DNA of 64,000 nt from Polytrichum commune. Its lineage: Eukaryota; Streptophyta; Polytrichopsida; Polytrichales; Polytrichaceae. Positions 10,023-21,812 of the stretch are shown one piece after another (positions within the stretch are counted from its first letter, which is position 1; each line of letters begins with the position of its first letter). The stretch lies in assembly GCA_950295325.1 (NCBI GenBank), contig OX485804.1:66068033-66132032 (forward strand), given 5' to 3'. Below the pieces are notes generated by a model. The model did no database searches. It saw only the letters and a program-made list of their open reading frames with translations, and was not told where the DNA came from. The translations under genes were made by a program, and so were the position numbers.

Positions 10023-11565
10023 GGCCGGATTAAACTAAGCCCATCAACAACCATATTCGATCGCAATCACAAACTCCCGGGGTGGCAACTCTCCCCCTTA
10101 GATTAACACTCGTTTCTCAGTAACTGAATTGGTGATTTGTTGTTTCACAAAGTGGAGTAAAAAGAGCTCATTGAAAGGAACCCATTGATGCAATTTGTGT
10201 CTAAATTATACAAGATTTGCATTTTCAAACGTCAGTTTTTAGAACCAACTAGTTATTGTAAAAACAAGGGTTGTAAGAAAATTTATAACATTTCTTAGAA
10301 ACGATAGTCTTAAAAGTGGTGCTTATAATGTGAAAACAACCCACAATAATGCTTCTTAGAGATGGTTTAGCAGCTCCAAACCAAGTTCTAAAGACCTGCG
10401 AGTGCCACAGATAGTTGCCACCCCAGGGCATAAAAATTCCACGGGTTTCTACAATGTTTTACTTGAACCTCATGTGATCAAGCTCTTGCAAGCCGAATCC
10501 TGGAGAATCTCAGCTGAAACGGGTAGACTAACCTATATATGTTATAATGGACCAGTGATTGAATTGTAGATCCGATGCAATACTTGTCGATTAAACTGGG
10601 GTTTAGTTCTTTAGTGAAGAACTCAAAGTAGACATCCAACTCCACTCTTTGACACAGTTCGCGAGCAACAATATGCACAAGCTAGGTAGCATGGATATTA
10701 CACCGAACACAAAATTCTTCACAGCCGCCGGACAGAAATGGGACATAAGTTGTCATCCTTGAACATTACTGTATTCACAAAAACAAAGAATTCATCAGCT
10801 GTCTCCGGTGTTACGCACACCTGATGACTCTGCTGCACATCTGCTGCCTCTCAGCACATGACACACTTCCCAGGCTGCTTCAATTCTATATTTTTATTGT
10901 GGATACAGTTAGGCCGTGTTTGAAATCATCGAGAATGTACATAGCCGGAGCAGGTGGCGATGGATATTGGACAAAGAATTACAGAGTACAGATCAAGTGC
11001 GCCAAGATTTTGTGTACGTAGATCTTGAATTACGGATGCAGAATCCGGATTGCAAGGGAAGGCTTCCACGGAGTCCGGCAACATTGATGAAATCGGCGGT
11101 GGTGGTTCATTTTTTCTCACAATCATGGAACGACTCATGAGCGGCGCTCCTTTTATTCAAATATATTCTTCAAAGAAAAGTTAGCTTTCTTTTTCAGAGG
11201 CATGCATCATGATCAGACATGTTTATTAGATTCATAAGTTACCAATATTTTCCCACATGAACCACAACACTCACCAATTTTCTGAGTCAAGGCGGATGCA
11301 CTGAAAGTGTTCACCCCAATTGACACCAAATCTGTGGACATCTGATGCTCGTGATCTCGGGAGCAAGGTCTTGAGAACAAGATTCAAGACCAGGGACTCA
11401 CAAACTCACGAACTTTTTGAATTCTTTTTAGGTGGAACTTCTCTGCTGAGTCTATTCTTCAGATTAATTGAAATTTGGCCTCTGTCTCGAATCAAGTACC
11501 GGTCACCGTGGCATGATCGACCACCCACGAACAACATAATGATACTGAAGACATACTCAGATTCA
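10023..11565. other. Non-coding interval upstream of PR-1 gene 2
   Basis: Contains the presumed promoter of PR-1 gene 2, but no convincing TATA box was seen. Open stretches up to 86 codons around 10,824-11,580 carry no recognisable motif. Confidence 0.4.
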
Positions 11566-12830
11566 CTACACCGAACATGAAATTTAGTGTCATGTGGTAG
11601 TTTGTGTCACTGTGGTAACTTTTCGAATGACACTTCTTATGAATAAGGTGAACGAATATCGTCATGGATGATGGATGAGTTCATCCATTGGCCATAACCC
11701 TACTACCTTCACTTGTCAGCAACTTGTGATGAAATATGGTCATGGATGATTGAAATTTGGATGAAAAAATCACGTGGTAAGTGACAGTCATTGCAACACT
11801 GTAACTCTATAATCCCCCAAAAATAATTTACAAGGAATGATAAATAATGTTGGGTTAACATTTAGTGTTGGTGACAGAACACCATGGTTTACAATTGGCA
11901 TTGAGCAAGAGAATTAGAATTGGTGGCTCAAAATATCATATTTAGTGTACTAAGCATGATTCATGCAACATTAGAACTGCATGTAATGTGTTGTGGCCCA
12001 TGTTGATCTGCAAATGCAATGTAATAAAATTGATTTTAAAGTCTAGGGAGCCAAAAGGTTTATAAGGGGACTAAAAGTACAATATCAAGATGGTGTTAGA
12101 AAGACTAGTTCACTAGTGTAGCGTATTGTAGTAGGCTCCAAATTTCAAAGAGATAGAGGTTAATATCAACTTTATGGTCCGATTGGAACAAAAGATTCAA
12201 CGCAATATCTCTAATGGAGTTGTTGAGGGGACACTTCAACACAATTTGAGCCTCACTTTCAACTCCGTTTCAAAACTAAAAATGGCATAGTAAACTAACA
12301 TTTAAGTATGTTTGGACGAAACATTTGTCCAAAACTAATAAGGAATGTGCACTTGTGGTGACAAAAATGTTAAACAATAACAAAAGCAACAACATAACAA
12401 TCACAACTTCAAATGTTTGTATTCGTGTAGTTTGGCGACCTAGTGTATATCATTATCGGTGGTTGAAATTGTCCAAATTTTATGCATAAATCCAAATATA
12501 CTTAAATCCTACATATTGGAGTAGTCAACCGCCGACTACACTAAATATGATATTTAGTGCCACCAATTCTAATTGTCTCGCTCAATACTAATTGTAAACC
12601 ATGATATAGTGTCACCAACACTAAACGCTAACCCAACATAATTTGCCATTCCTTGTAAAAAATTTGGGGGATACAGGTTGCAATGACTGTCAAGTACCAA
12701 GTGAATTTTCATCCAAATTTCAATCATCCATGACACTATTTGTTCACTTATTCATAAGAAGTGTCATCCAAAAAGTTAGCATAGTGACATTAACTATACC
12801 ATATGACACTAAATATCATATTTAGTGTAG
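11566..12830. mobile_element. Foldback element FB1 (long terminal inverted repeats)
   Basis: The left arm (about 11,566-11,952) and the right arm (about 12,548-12,830) are inverted copies of each other over about 285 bp; the left arm has extra sequence of roughly 90 bp near 11,670-11,750. Shared blocks include 'gacacttcttatgaataa', 'catggatgattgaaatttgg' and 'ttagtgttggtgac'. Outer ends are 'ctacac' / 'gtgtag'. The centre (about 12,040-12,310) is homologous to 60,150-60,430. No transposase and no clear target duplication. Transcription through it would give a long double-stranded RNA. Confidence 0.75.
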
Positions 12831-12978
12831 TTCCAATGGCGAATTTATGATTCGAAGTGCGATAAACACCAAACGAACAAGCCCTTTGTGGCAAGGAACT
12901 TCATGGCAAAGAAATTATATTGGTTTTTAAATCGCTTCTACCAATGCTTCTAATGAATTCTCAATATATAAGAGAATT

Positions 12979-14562
12979 CACCAAACAAGCCCAAGGAACA
13001 TGATGCTTGGAAAGAGGCTGGTGTAGGGAAGAATCCAGTGATTTCTGGGTCACCTTTGTGGGTCCCTTGTCATGCACCATTGGTACGTTGGAAATGTTGA
13101 AAATCGGTGATGTAAATGCACACTGTTGTGATGGAATATTCACCAATATCGGCAGCCACTGGCATATTATGTGAGCGATCTTAAGAATGTTTGAAACTGA
13201 TGACAGATGTGAACTGTGGAGCCATTTGACATACTGATGAAGAATGACAACTTCTTCTTTGGATGATCTCGAATCTTGATGTGGAAAGGTGTGTAGGGTT
13301 GAGGCAATCTAGAACTGATAAAATAACAGAGTTTGCATCTGTTTAGGAGTAGTAGTAGATTGGGGATCATATTTCTTCCAAAGACACAGAAATTCTAAGG
13401 AGAATGCAATTTTTTAATTTGTTTTTTTTTTCATGAATATGCAAATTCTTATTAAAATTTGAAGTGATAAAGTTTAGGGGAACATACAGTAAATTTATAG
13501 GTTAACCCATAATTGTTCATCTAAATGTTAATCTTGGCTTCGACAGTTGTCAAACTTTTGTGGAAACACTAGTAAAAAACTATGCTTAAAAAACCGCAGC
13601 CGAAATTGGTTGCGGTTCTTTTAGACATATTTTTCTACTACACTAAATAGGATATTTAGTGTTTGTTTATATGTAGTGTTGTTACCACCCTACCTTGCTC
13701 AACACTAATTTTCAATCCCTTGACAATCAGTGTTAGACATAAATGTGTTGCTACCTTCCCTACTGCCACCTCCCTCATTATATCCTTTTTTTTTCATATC
13801 CTTACTAACACAAAATTCAAACATGTAGCTTCGGATCCACATATTACCATAGTTGATATTTAGTGTTTGAGTTTACATTTAATGTTACTTACTTTCATAG
13901 GGTTATTGATATTTAGTGTATGCGTTTGTATTTAGTGTATCAAACACTAAATATCCTATTTAGTGTAGTGTTTCACAAGAGTTTTGACAACTGTCGAAGC
14001 CAAGATTAACACTTAAATGAGCAATTATGGGTTAACCTATAAATTTAATGTATGTTCCCCTAAACTTCATCGCTTCAATCTTTTGTAAGAATTTCCATAT
14101 TTATAAAATGAAAAAAAATCAAAAATCAAAAATAGCATTCTCCTTAGAATTTCTTTGTCTTTGCAAGACAAATACTCCCCCATCTACTACTCATCCTAAA
14201 CAGATGCAAACTCTCTTATTTTATCAGTTCTAGATTGCCTCAACCTTACACACCTTTCCACATCAAGATTCAAGATCATCCAAAGAAGAAGTTGTCATTC
14301 TTCGTCGGTATGTCAAATGGCTCCACAGTTCACATCTGTCATCAGTTTCAAACATTCTTAAGTTCACTCACATATGCCAGTGGCAGCCAATAATGGTGAA
14401 TATTCCATCACAACAGTGTTATTTGCATCACCGATTTTCAACATTTCCACTTAATACCGACAGTGCAATGACAAGGGACCCACAAAGGTGATCCAGAAAT
14501 CACTGGATTCTTCCCTACACCAGCCTCTTTCCAAGCATCATGTTCCTTGGGCTTGTTTGGTG
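12979..14562. mobile_element. Foldback element FB2 (arms of about 620 bp)
   Basis: The left arm (12,979-13,665) is the inverted copy of the right arm (13,941-14,562). The spacer is about 275 bp. Examples are 'ccaaggaacatgatgcttgg' at 12,991 and its complement near 14,531. The left arm has an extra 69 bp (13,571-13,639). The palindromic motif 'actaaataggatatttagt' closes both inner ends. Open frames in the arms are mirror images and unrecognised. Either a foldback transposon or an inverted duplication of a host segment. Confidence 0.8.
13571..13639. mobile_element. Very small MITE inside the left arm of FB2
   Basis: A 69-bp insertion present in only one FB2 arm. It starts 'agtaaaaaac' and ends 'tttttctact', which are approximate inverted repeats, and holds an inner hairpin built on 'aaccgcagcc' and 'ggttgcggtt'. 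The empty site is seen in the other arm, which makes the insertion clear. A similar start ('cactagtaaaaaact') occurs at 35,656. Confidence 0.6.
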
Positions 14563-14652
14563 GAATAATCTAACTCCATACGCTTAGTCGATGTCAGCAT
14601 TACATCGATCAATGTCATCGATGTCATCGATGTCAGCATTACATGTATCTTA

Positions 14653-15375
14653 CATCGATGTCATTGATGTCAACATTACATGTATCTTAGTGAGCAATTA
14701 AATGAACATAATCAACTATGGATGCCTCGACCTTAGATAGTGGTATTTCTTTGTAATATTATATTCGTTAATTTGAGACTTTTTCTTATCTCAAATTAAT
14801 ATATGGACCACAACAACATGAAGTCGCCTGAAACTATATTGTCAATAATCTCAAATATATTATCAGTCCTAGTACCCCAAAGTCAATGATTGGCCGACAT
14901 AAGCACATTGGGTAGAGCACTTGAAACCAATTTCAACAAAAAATTGGATATTTCATAACAAATTTGAACTTTATTTTATTATTATGTTTGGGAATAAATT
15001 GCAAGGTTGAATAAATATGCATTTATTACACGATGCTTTGTCTATATTTTATTATCCATGCTAATAATAGCCAACATTCTATATGAGTTTTGTTTGGTGA
15101 AGTTGGTTTCAAGTGCTCTACCCAATGTGCTTATGTCGGCCAACCATCGATTTTGGGGTACTAGGACTAATAATATATTTGAGATTGTTGATAATACATA
15201 GTTTCAGGCGACTTCATGTTGTTGTGGTCCATATATTTATCTGAGACAAGAGAAAGTCTCAAATAAATGAATATAATGTTACAAAGAAATACCACTATCT
15301 AAGGTCGAGGCACCCATAGTTGATTATGTCCATTTAATCGTTCACTAGGATACATGTAATGTCGACATCGATGAG
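14653..15375. mobile_element. Foldback element FB3
   Basis: Inverted arms 14,653-14,930 and 15,103-15,375 with a spacer of about 170 bp. Shared blocks include 'cataatcaactatgg', 'aaagaaataccactatct' and 'gcacattgggtagagcac'. The left side is preceded by tandem 'catcgatgtca' units at about 14,590-14,690. No transposase. Confidence 0.75.
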
Positions 15376-15757
15376 GTCTATATTCATATAATCCCAAACA
15401 ATATAGCATTCTTTTAAAGTGCACACACATGACTAATAATAATCTACTACGGTTACATATGAAACTATAATCATGATAACACAATTCTACCAACTTCTCA
15501 TTTAATTTGGTTTGTTTCTTGTGCGATCCGAGCAAGATTGTCTTTTGCAAAAATTATGTACTTTTAAGGGATGGACACTGATCCACTATGATTTTTCCGT
15601 GGTTTCCATGCTATGAATATGAAATTTACATCTATCCAACATGGACCGTGCTCTGAATCCACCTTCCACCAAAAATTATAGTTTGTATCCCAGCATGTGT
15701 AATGTTGAATCACATTTCATTTCATGTTGTCGTTCGGTAGTATTCCACCTGAATTTG

Positions 15758-17600
15758 TCAAAAATGAAGGCTAGAAGTTGCAAAATTTAGTGGGGACAAA
15801 GCTCTTGCCACCCATACTGGCTTTACATATGTCTCATCTCCAAGACACAAAATAAGCATATAACCTTCATGACAATCCACTGCAATATGAAAAGATGGTG
15901 GGGGACGGTTATTAGCAGGCTTGACATAATGGTCATCCACATCAAAATCCTCACGAACCTCTCCATTTCCCAAAAGGCTAGCCTCAAAAGCTTGTACATC
16001 GACACGAGTTTGTGGCCAAAATCAATGCCTCAAAGTAAGAAGGCCATTTTGGTGAAGGTCTGCCAAGGCGGTACGAACACGTGTCTAATATTATATCCAA
16101 CTCCTGTAACGATGCCAACATGATCCACCAACATTCACTACCCTCAAACTCTCCCAATATTATATGAAGCCTAATATGACTTTTACAATATCCTCCAAAT
16201 TCTTCATGGGTATTGGTTTGTAAGGCTTAGGCTCCCCGTCCGGTAACATCGTCCTTCTATCCACATCAACGCGCCATACATGGAGCCTTGTGGCAGGCTC
16301 CACTCTTGTATCATGCACAACAACTTGTATTGCATGGCGGACACACCATCGTCACAAATGTAAAACCGGAATTGTTGTGCCTCCGTATGCCCAATCAATC
16401 TATAAGCTCCACTTTGAACATATGGTTTTATAAATGCCTTGAAGTCGGGCACCTCCTCGATCATATGGGGGATGACGGGAACGTCCTCCAAATTTATGTA
16501 CGACTTCATTAATAGCGAGATTGTTGAAAAATCCTCCTCTTGCAACTTCATGCTCCACCGCCCAAGAGATACATCAATATCATCGTGCATGTGGCCTACC
16601 AAAAGAAAGGACACAAACACCTCTTTGAAAATGCCTTTTGCAACCAACAACGACCAATATGCAAAAAAAAATTATTTTTATTGTCATTGGTACAATCGTC
16701 CAATTGGACATGCATAGTTGGGGGCTAATTCATGGCAATCACAAGTTCACTAGGCGGCTTTGGTAACAAATGTAAGCATATATCTTTTTCATCCAATACC
16801 ACTTTATATAGAGGTGTTGACCTCATGTTTCAAAATAACAATCTTGAAGAGTAGGATTGCGGTTTCTCCAAGTCACGTAAAGGCCTTGCAAATGATCCTA
16901 TCGTGTGGTTTGAATCCGCTGGATACAAATCAAGAGCATAATGAGCAGACTTGACAACACCATGTCCATGTGCAATCATTCTTACAATGCCAACCCAAAG
17001 GTTTAATATTTATCTATAAATAATCTATATTGTGTACATCTATGTTCCCAAGTACAACCCTACAACCACAAAGTTGCATTTGTATAATGTGATGAAAAAT
17101 TTCCCAAATTCACCTATAACCGATATCAGTAGCTTAAAAAGTCCATCCGTGGCTTTGATTTGATTTACAAAACATGGTGAAGAAGTTTTGACATGGTCCA
17201 TTTTATCATGGATGACCGTTAGGACATCCAAGGGCATGAAGATGGACAAAGCTTTATTTGTGTAGTAATCATTATAATGCGCCTCTTGCATATTCACAAC
17301 TTCTCACATTTGGAACACCATGCAAATTTGTCACCTCGTCCTTTTGTAATGTATTCGCTAAAGTTTGTTTTCTTGATTGCACTCAATTTTGACAACGAAA
17401 TTAGCTCCAAACCAACCTTCTCACCAACTGCATTTATGTCCAACAATATCTCTTTTCATTTTGTACTCGTGGGAAGAACCTTCTCCACAATCTTTGCACC
17501 GGTTATGAGTGTGCGTATTTTGTGTGACATTGCATCAACAACGGAGACAATGATGATCGCCAGAGTGGTAGTTGCTTGGGTTGTTGCTTCCCTAGGTTTA
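15758..17600 (-). pseudogene. DUF7869-type transposase-like pseudogene
   Basis: Minus-strand remains of the large transposon protein family that carries the domain I recall as DUF7869. Reading 5' to 3', at about 17,040-17,300 there is 'DKMDHVKTSSP', the family's usual Asp-rich signature. At 16,204-16,650 there is 'FLLVGHMHDDIDVSLGR', close to the family's VGHTHDDID block. At about 15,758-15,973 there is a C-terminal piece without a clear motif. Upstream, at about 17,280-17,480, a Cys-pair patch ('WCSKCEKL') precedes a stop. Frames change several times and stops intervene, so it is dead. The 5' side abuts the arm at 17,600-18,545, which also occurs without this coding part at 25,325-26,285. 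Domain name is from memory; the motif match is good. Confidence 0.6.
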
Positions 17601-18545
17601 TGTCGCAACCCTTGCTAGCTCCCCTTAATTAACTTGGTCATTTTTCAATTCTACCAAAAGTCACGAGCACTAACCCTTTGCATTCCACCATGCTAATGGT
17701 TAGCTCCCCATACCGCGGACCTTATAGTTCATAAGAAGGGAACCAACTCTCCTACTTTACTTTTGGGACTCACCCCTTAACCGGTAATTAATTCTTAGAT
17801 GTGGGCTTCCATCCATGGAAGTCCAATCTTATGTTGATCATCGCGTTGCCGGAACAACATTATAACAACCTGAATCATACTAAGCAATTATGCCCTCACA
17901 TTGGGCCAATGCCCATGGAGACCATGCCGTTTGGCATTGGGTAGGTCCGGCCACACCACCTCACCCATATAAGCCTCTAAGACTTTTGGCAGAGCCCCAA
18001 CCCCACCGTTAAGAAACCCTTTGTCTCATTTCAAGAATTGGGGCCAAATAGACATTTTCCCTTAGTTGTTTGGACTAGAAGCCCCTAACAGCTTCAGAAT
18101 ACCATAACTTCCTTGTATGATCTTTGATGCTCACATATGACCGCTCCATCGTCATTTAAATTTTACGTAGATGCCGATGGATGCCTCAATTGCCCCATTT
18201 GGACAAGTATTGAGGAAGTTATGTATATTCAAACCTTGGTAGTCCCGGGAGCCACTCCCATACAACTGTTGCCCCACTCAAATTGTCATATCTCCTAGCT
18301 CACACCTCCGATTGAGGTGTTCTTGAGCATTCTAGAATGGCCACTCCACAAGCTACTCATAGCTCATGACCTTACCCTCATGTCTCCTAGTCTCTGTGGG
18401 TGGGAGGCGTTCCCAATGCCCGTGGCCCTCACCCACACTAGAATCACTTGGGCCCTCTCACCAATGGCGCCACAAGTCCCGCCGGGTGTCACTCCGGGAT
18501 CCCCCTTGTGCCCATGGTATTTTGGGCACTCCTTATGAAGAGGTG
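17600..18545 (-). repeat. Long inverted repeat pair, left arm
   Basis: About 950 bp that is the reverse complement of 25,325-26,285 with moderate divergence. Shared blocks include 'aacacctcaatcggaggtgt', 'gatcaacataagattggac' and 'cattggcccaatgtgagggc' (minus-strand sense). It directly precedes the DUF7869-type coding remains on the minus strand, so it is probably the 5' non-coding part of that element. Confidence 0.8.
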
Positions 18546-18559
18546 CACAATAGTTGATT

Positions 18560-19890
18560 TAAACCTACATTTCCATGGTGATGGGACCGACTGCCTTCCT
18601 TGGCATAAGCGACTAGTCTATAAAATTTCACTTTCAAGACACCATGAATGGTGTATTATGTCGTACAACACATGTCTATGCTTTCAAGAGTGATAATCTT
18701 GCAACCCGCCCCTTTCACATTATTGCCCTATGGACATCAAGTTTTTTGGTAGATCTTAGACGGAAATCTCCAAGCCATATTTCTTCGCGGATGGCCTTCA
18801 TTTTATCCTGGGGGAGTAATTAGTAACAACAATGCACACATCAACAATCCTTTGTGGCAACTTCTCTAATGGACTCTTCACTGAGCAACTTTTGACATTT
18901 ACACTTATTTGAAGACAGAGTAGCACGTACCAATGTCTCGTACTTTCGTAGACCTTTGTGTGGCAGGATGTGTGTTTGAAATTCTTTTTGGATTTGCATG
19001 TGTCTTCACTCATGTTCATTCAAGCTAATTTCTTCAATCGTGATATTCCTCAATGGCCACCTATTGAGGGAGAATCTGTGAGTGGGATTCGCTTCGGAAT
19101 GAATAAGTGACTCTAATATGATAACTCCAACATCCTCGGTGCTAAACAGGTTTTCATCAATGCAATCTTGTGGAAGGGTGTTAAGACAAATACCTTCCGT
19201 CATAGCTACTCCGCTGTCATTAACAAGTACCACCTCCAAATTCACCCATGAAGCTCTTGAAAACCCCGTATATTCAACAATGAGGAAGAACGGTATAGAA
19301 GGCGAAGGAACCCCCCCCCCCCCCATATGATCTTCCTATGCACTATCATCATTAGTAGCCTTCCTGACAATGTCTAGCTCATCCTCACATGCAGATAGCC
19401 AAGTGGTCATGTCTTCAATGGAGAAATACCCTCTTCCACTAAATCCCTTCATTGTGCCTCACACATGCACATTGAATCTTATCAAAGATGGACACAAGTT
19501 TAGGGTCCAAAAGAAAAATATTGAAAATGTATCATTTCATGAACCTTAGGGCACTTAGTCCTGATCCATGTCTAGCACAATTACAATGTAGACATGCAAT
19601 CTTGTGGGTCAACCCAAAACTTGTTCCCCCAGATCCAGGTTCACCAAGGGAAAACTAAGTTTAAAGCTATCTATATGACTACTATGTCATTGTGGATTAT
19701 AAGGATTGCATCGTCCGATCAACACAGTGCGGCAATAATGTGGACGATGGGTTGGGATCAACTGACCCAAATCTTGTGACAGGATGAGTTCAGGGTCATC
19801 CTTAGTTCCTCTATACTATGGGAAGGGGTTTGGGTCGACTGACCCAAGCTTGAAGTCCGAGAACACCCAAGCAGTTGTGGAGTTCATCTT
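18560..19890. other. Interval with one unrecognised minus-strand open frame
   Basis: A 106-codon minus-strand open frame (19,006-19,326) and a 73-codon one (18,798-19,019) show no known motif. The first ends in acidic and hydrophobic stretches and may belong to the neighbouring decayed element. A C run of about 13 lies at 19,311-19,323. The rest shows nothing. Confidence 0.35.
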
Positions 19891-21238
19891 CAAGGGCCTC
19901 GAACAATGAACGGGGAGTACCGAACTTTAGTTACGAGCTAGCCGAATTTTTTTGAAGATTTCCGAATGAGTTTGCAATGATTCGGACGAGGTACCGACTT
20001 AAAATTAGAAAGATCGGAAATTGACCGGTTGAAATGAGAAAATATTGGCAATATAGCCGGTTGAGGCATCATATTTTAGGATATTTACCGAGCCAATTTT
20101 TAAATTTTAGGCAAGTAGCCGAAGGGATTAGGGATAGGGCGGAAATTTTTACTAGGGTAATACTAGAGTCATAACTCATAAGGTTAAGATTCTAAGAACC
20201 ATGAAGACTAAGTAATTTAGGGAAGGTTCCGTTCACAAGGCCGATTAGGGTTTTGAGCCGCTCTAAGCATCCAAGGACCCTCTGTCACGAGTATAAGGAG
20301 CTGGAGTCCTTTCTGCAGAGTATCTCACTCCTCCATCGGGATTTCTCTCTGTGTTGAGTGCTCTCTCTACTGCTCTTCCGCTTCTGCTAGATTCATCTTG
20401 ATTTGGGTGCGAAGAGGACTTCGGCGATGTGCACAACTTCAGTGTGGCGATCAAACAGGTTGCAGACTTCGGCGATTTTTTCTGGATAGCATATCTTTTT
20501 AGGATTTCTGAGTTCCATCTTCCTTGAGCAATTTTTTCCTAGGCTGAAGTCGATTGCATCGTTGTAGTTTGCCTTGACGTGGACACGCGCACTCTGTACA
20601 TTTCTTCTTCAAGGTCGTGCCATGCTCTTGCTACATGCTCGATTGCGTAGCGTCCGGAGGGCAGGATCGGTTCCTCTTGATTTTTGTGATTGTTCAGTTG
20701 ATGGAATTATCTTGTGGAGGACTTGTAGTGAACGATTCATTGTCACGCAGTTCTAGATTGGTCTACCAAAATGTCTAAGCATCAACTAGTATCACCTCTT
20801 TGATGCGATTCGTGGTTACTTTGTCTGAACGTATCACGGTCTTCGAGTCCCGGCTATCGTTCTATACTAAACTACGCTGGTCGTCGATGCACACAGTCTA
20901 ACTCTGGAATGACTCACATTGTATATAATACTGTGTTTTCAATGTTACGAACAAGGAGCTATGAGCATTCTCCTTGTTCTCTCTTAGGCAAACTTCCCTT
21001 AGCAAAATCGTCAACATTGAGTGTAGCCTCCCATTTTCAGATTCTACACTAACTTTGAGTTTGTTGCTGCAGTCTTCGGTAAACTTGGACGTTTTTTGAA
21101 TTACATTGGAGCTTTTGTGAATTGAATCGCACTCTTATCGACAGACTGTTGAGTTGACGGAGTAGTGGTTTTTGGAATCTGGAGGCTCTTGGCTGTGCCG
21201 CCAGAGCCTAGCTTTCGTCAATTTGAGTAGTGAGGCTT

Positions 21239-21322
21239 GCAGACTTCGGCGATCAGGTAGCAGATTTCGGCGATCAGGTAGCAGACTTCGGCGATCAAAC
21301 AGGTAGCAGACTTCGGCGAGCT
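21239..21322 (+). repeat. Tandem repeat of about 21 bp within hAT copy 1
   Basis: About four units of 'gcagacttcggcgatcaggta' with small changes. A single related unit occurs about 800 bp upstream near 20,455. It lies in the leader between the left end and the transposase frame. Confidence 0.7.
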
Positions 21323-21812
21323 TGCTTCCATCCAGATCAGCGTGTGGAAATCTCGAACTCCTTCATCGCCGCCTTCATCTGGTCCACAAACCCTGCTTAT
21401 TTCTGCAGTCTGTCTGTCTGAAATCAGAATCAACCCTTCACTCAGCTTACTGGAATTTGTTTGTTCTGCTTTTTTGGTTACTGAAATGTGCTGAGTTCTG
21501 CTTGTTCGGCAAGGTTTACAGTGCTTAGTTATGCTTAGTCACTGCAGGGTTTACAGTGCAGGTTTACAGTTCTGCTTGTTCGAATGTTACAGTGAAATGT
21601 GGAGGGTACTGCGGAAGTATATATACCGCTATGTGTATTCAATAACTTAGTGTGTAGTTTAGAAAATTGTGTATGTTATATGATCAGCTTATCATAAGTA
21701 TAGCTTCGTTTATCTCTTGATTGAATACGTAGGTCCTCCCAATTTTCTTATATGAAATGTGGGCTTGGAATTAGGAATGGCAAAATGACAAAGGTCCTTA
21801 ACGGAACATTTT

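Noticed and set aside
11060-11140. Short protein-like frames on both strands
   Set aside because: Both strands are open by chance; no motif or splice context supports either.
14590-14690. CRISPR-like spacing of 'catcgatgtca' units
   Set aside because: Units are short, overlap and vary in spacing, and the context is a plant foldback element.
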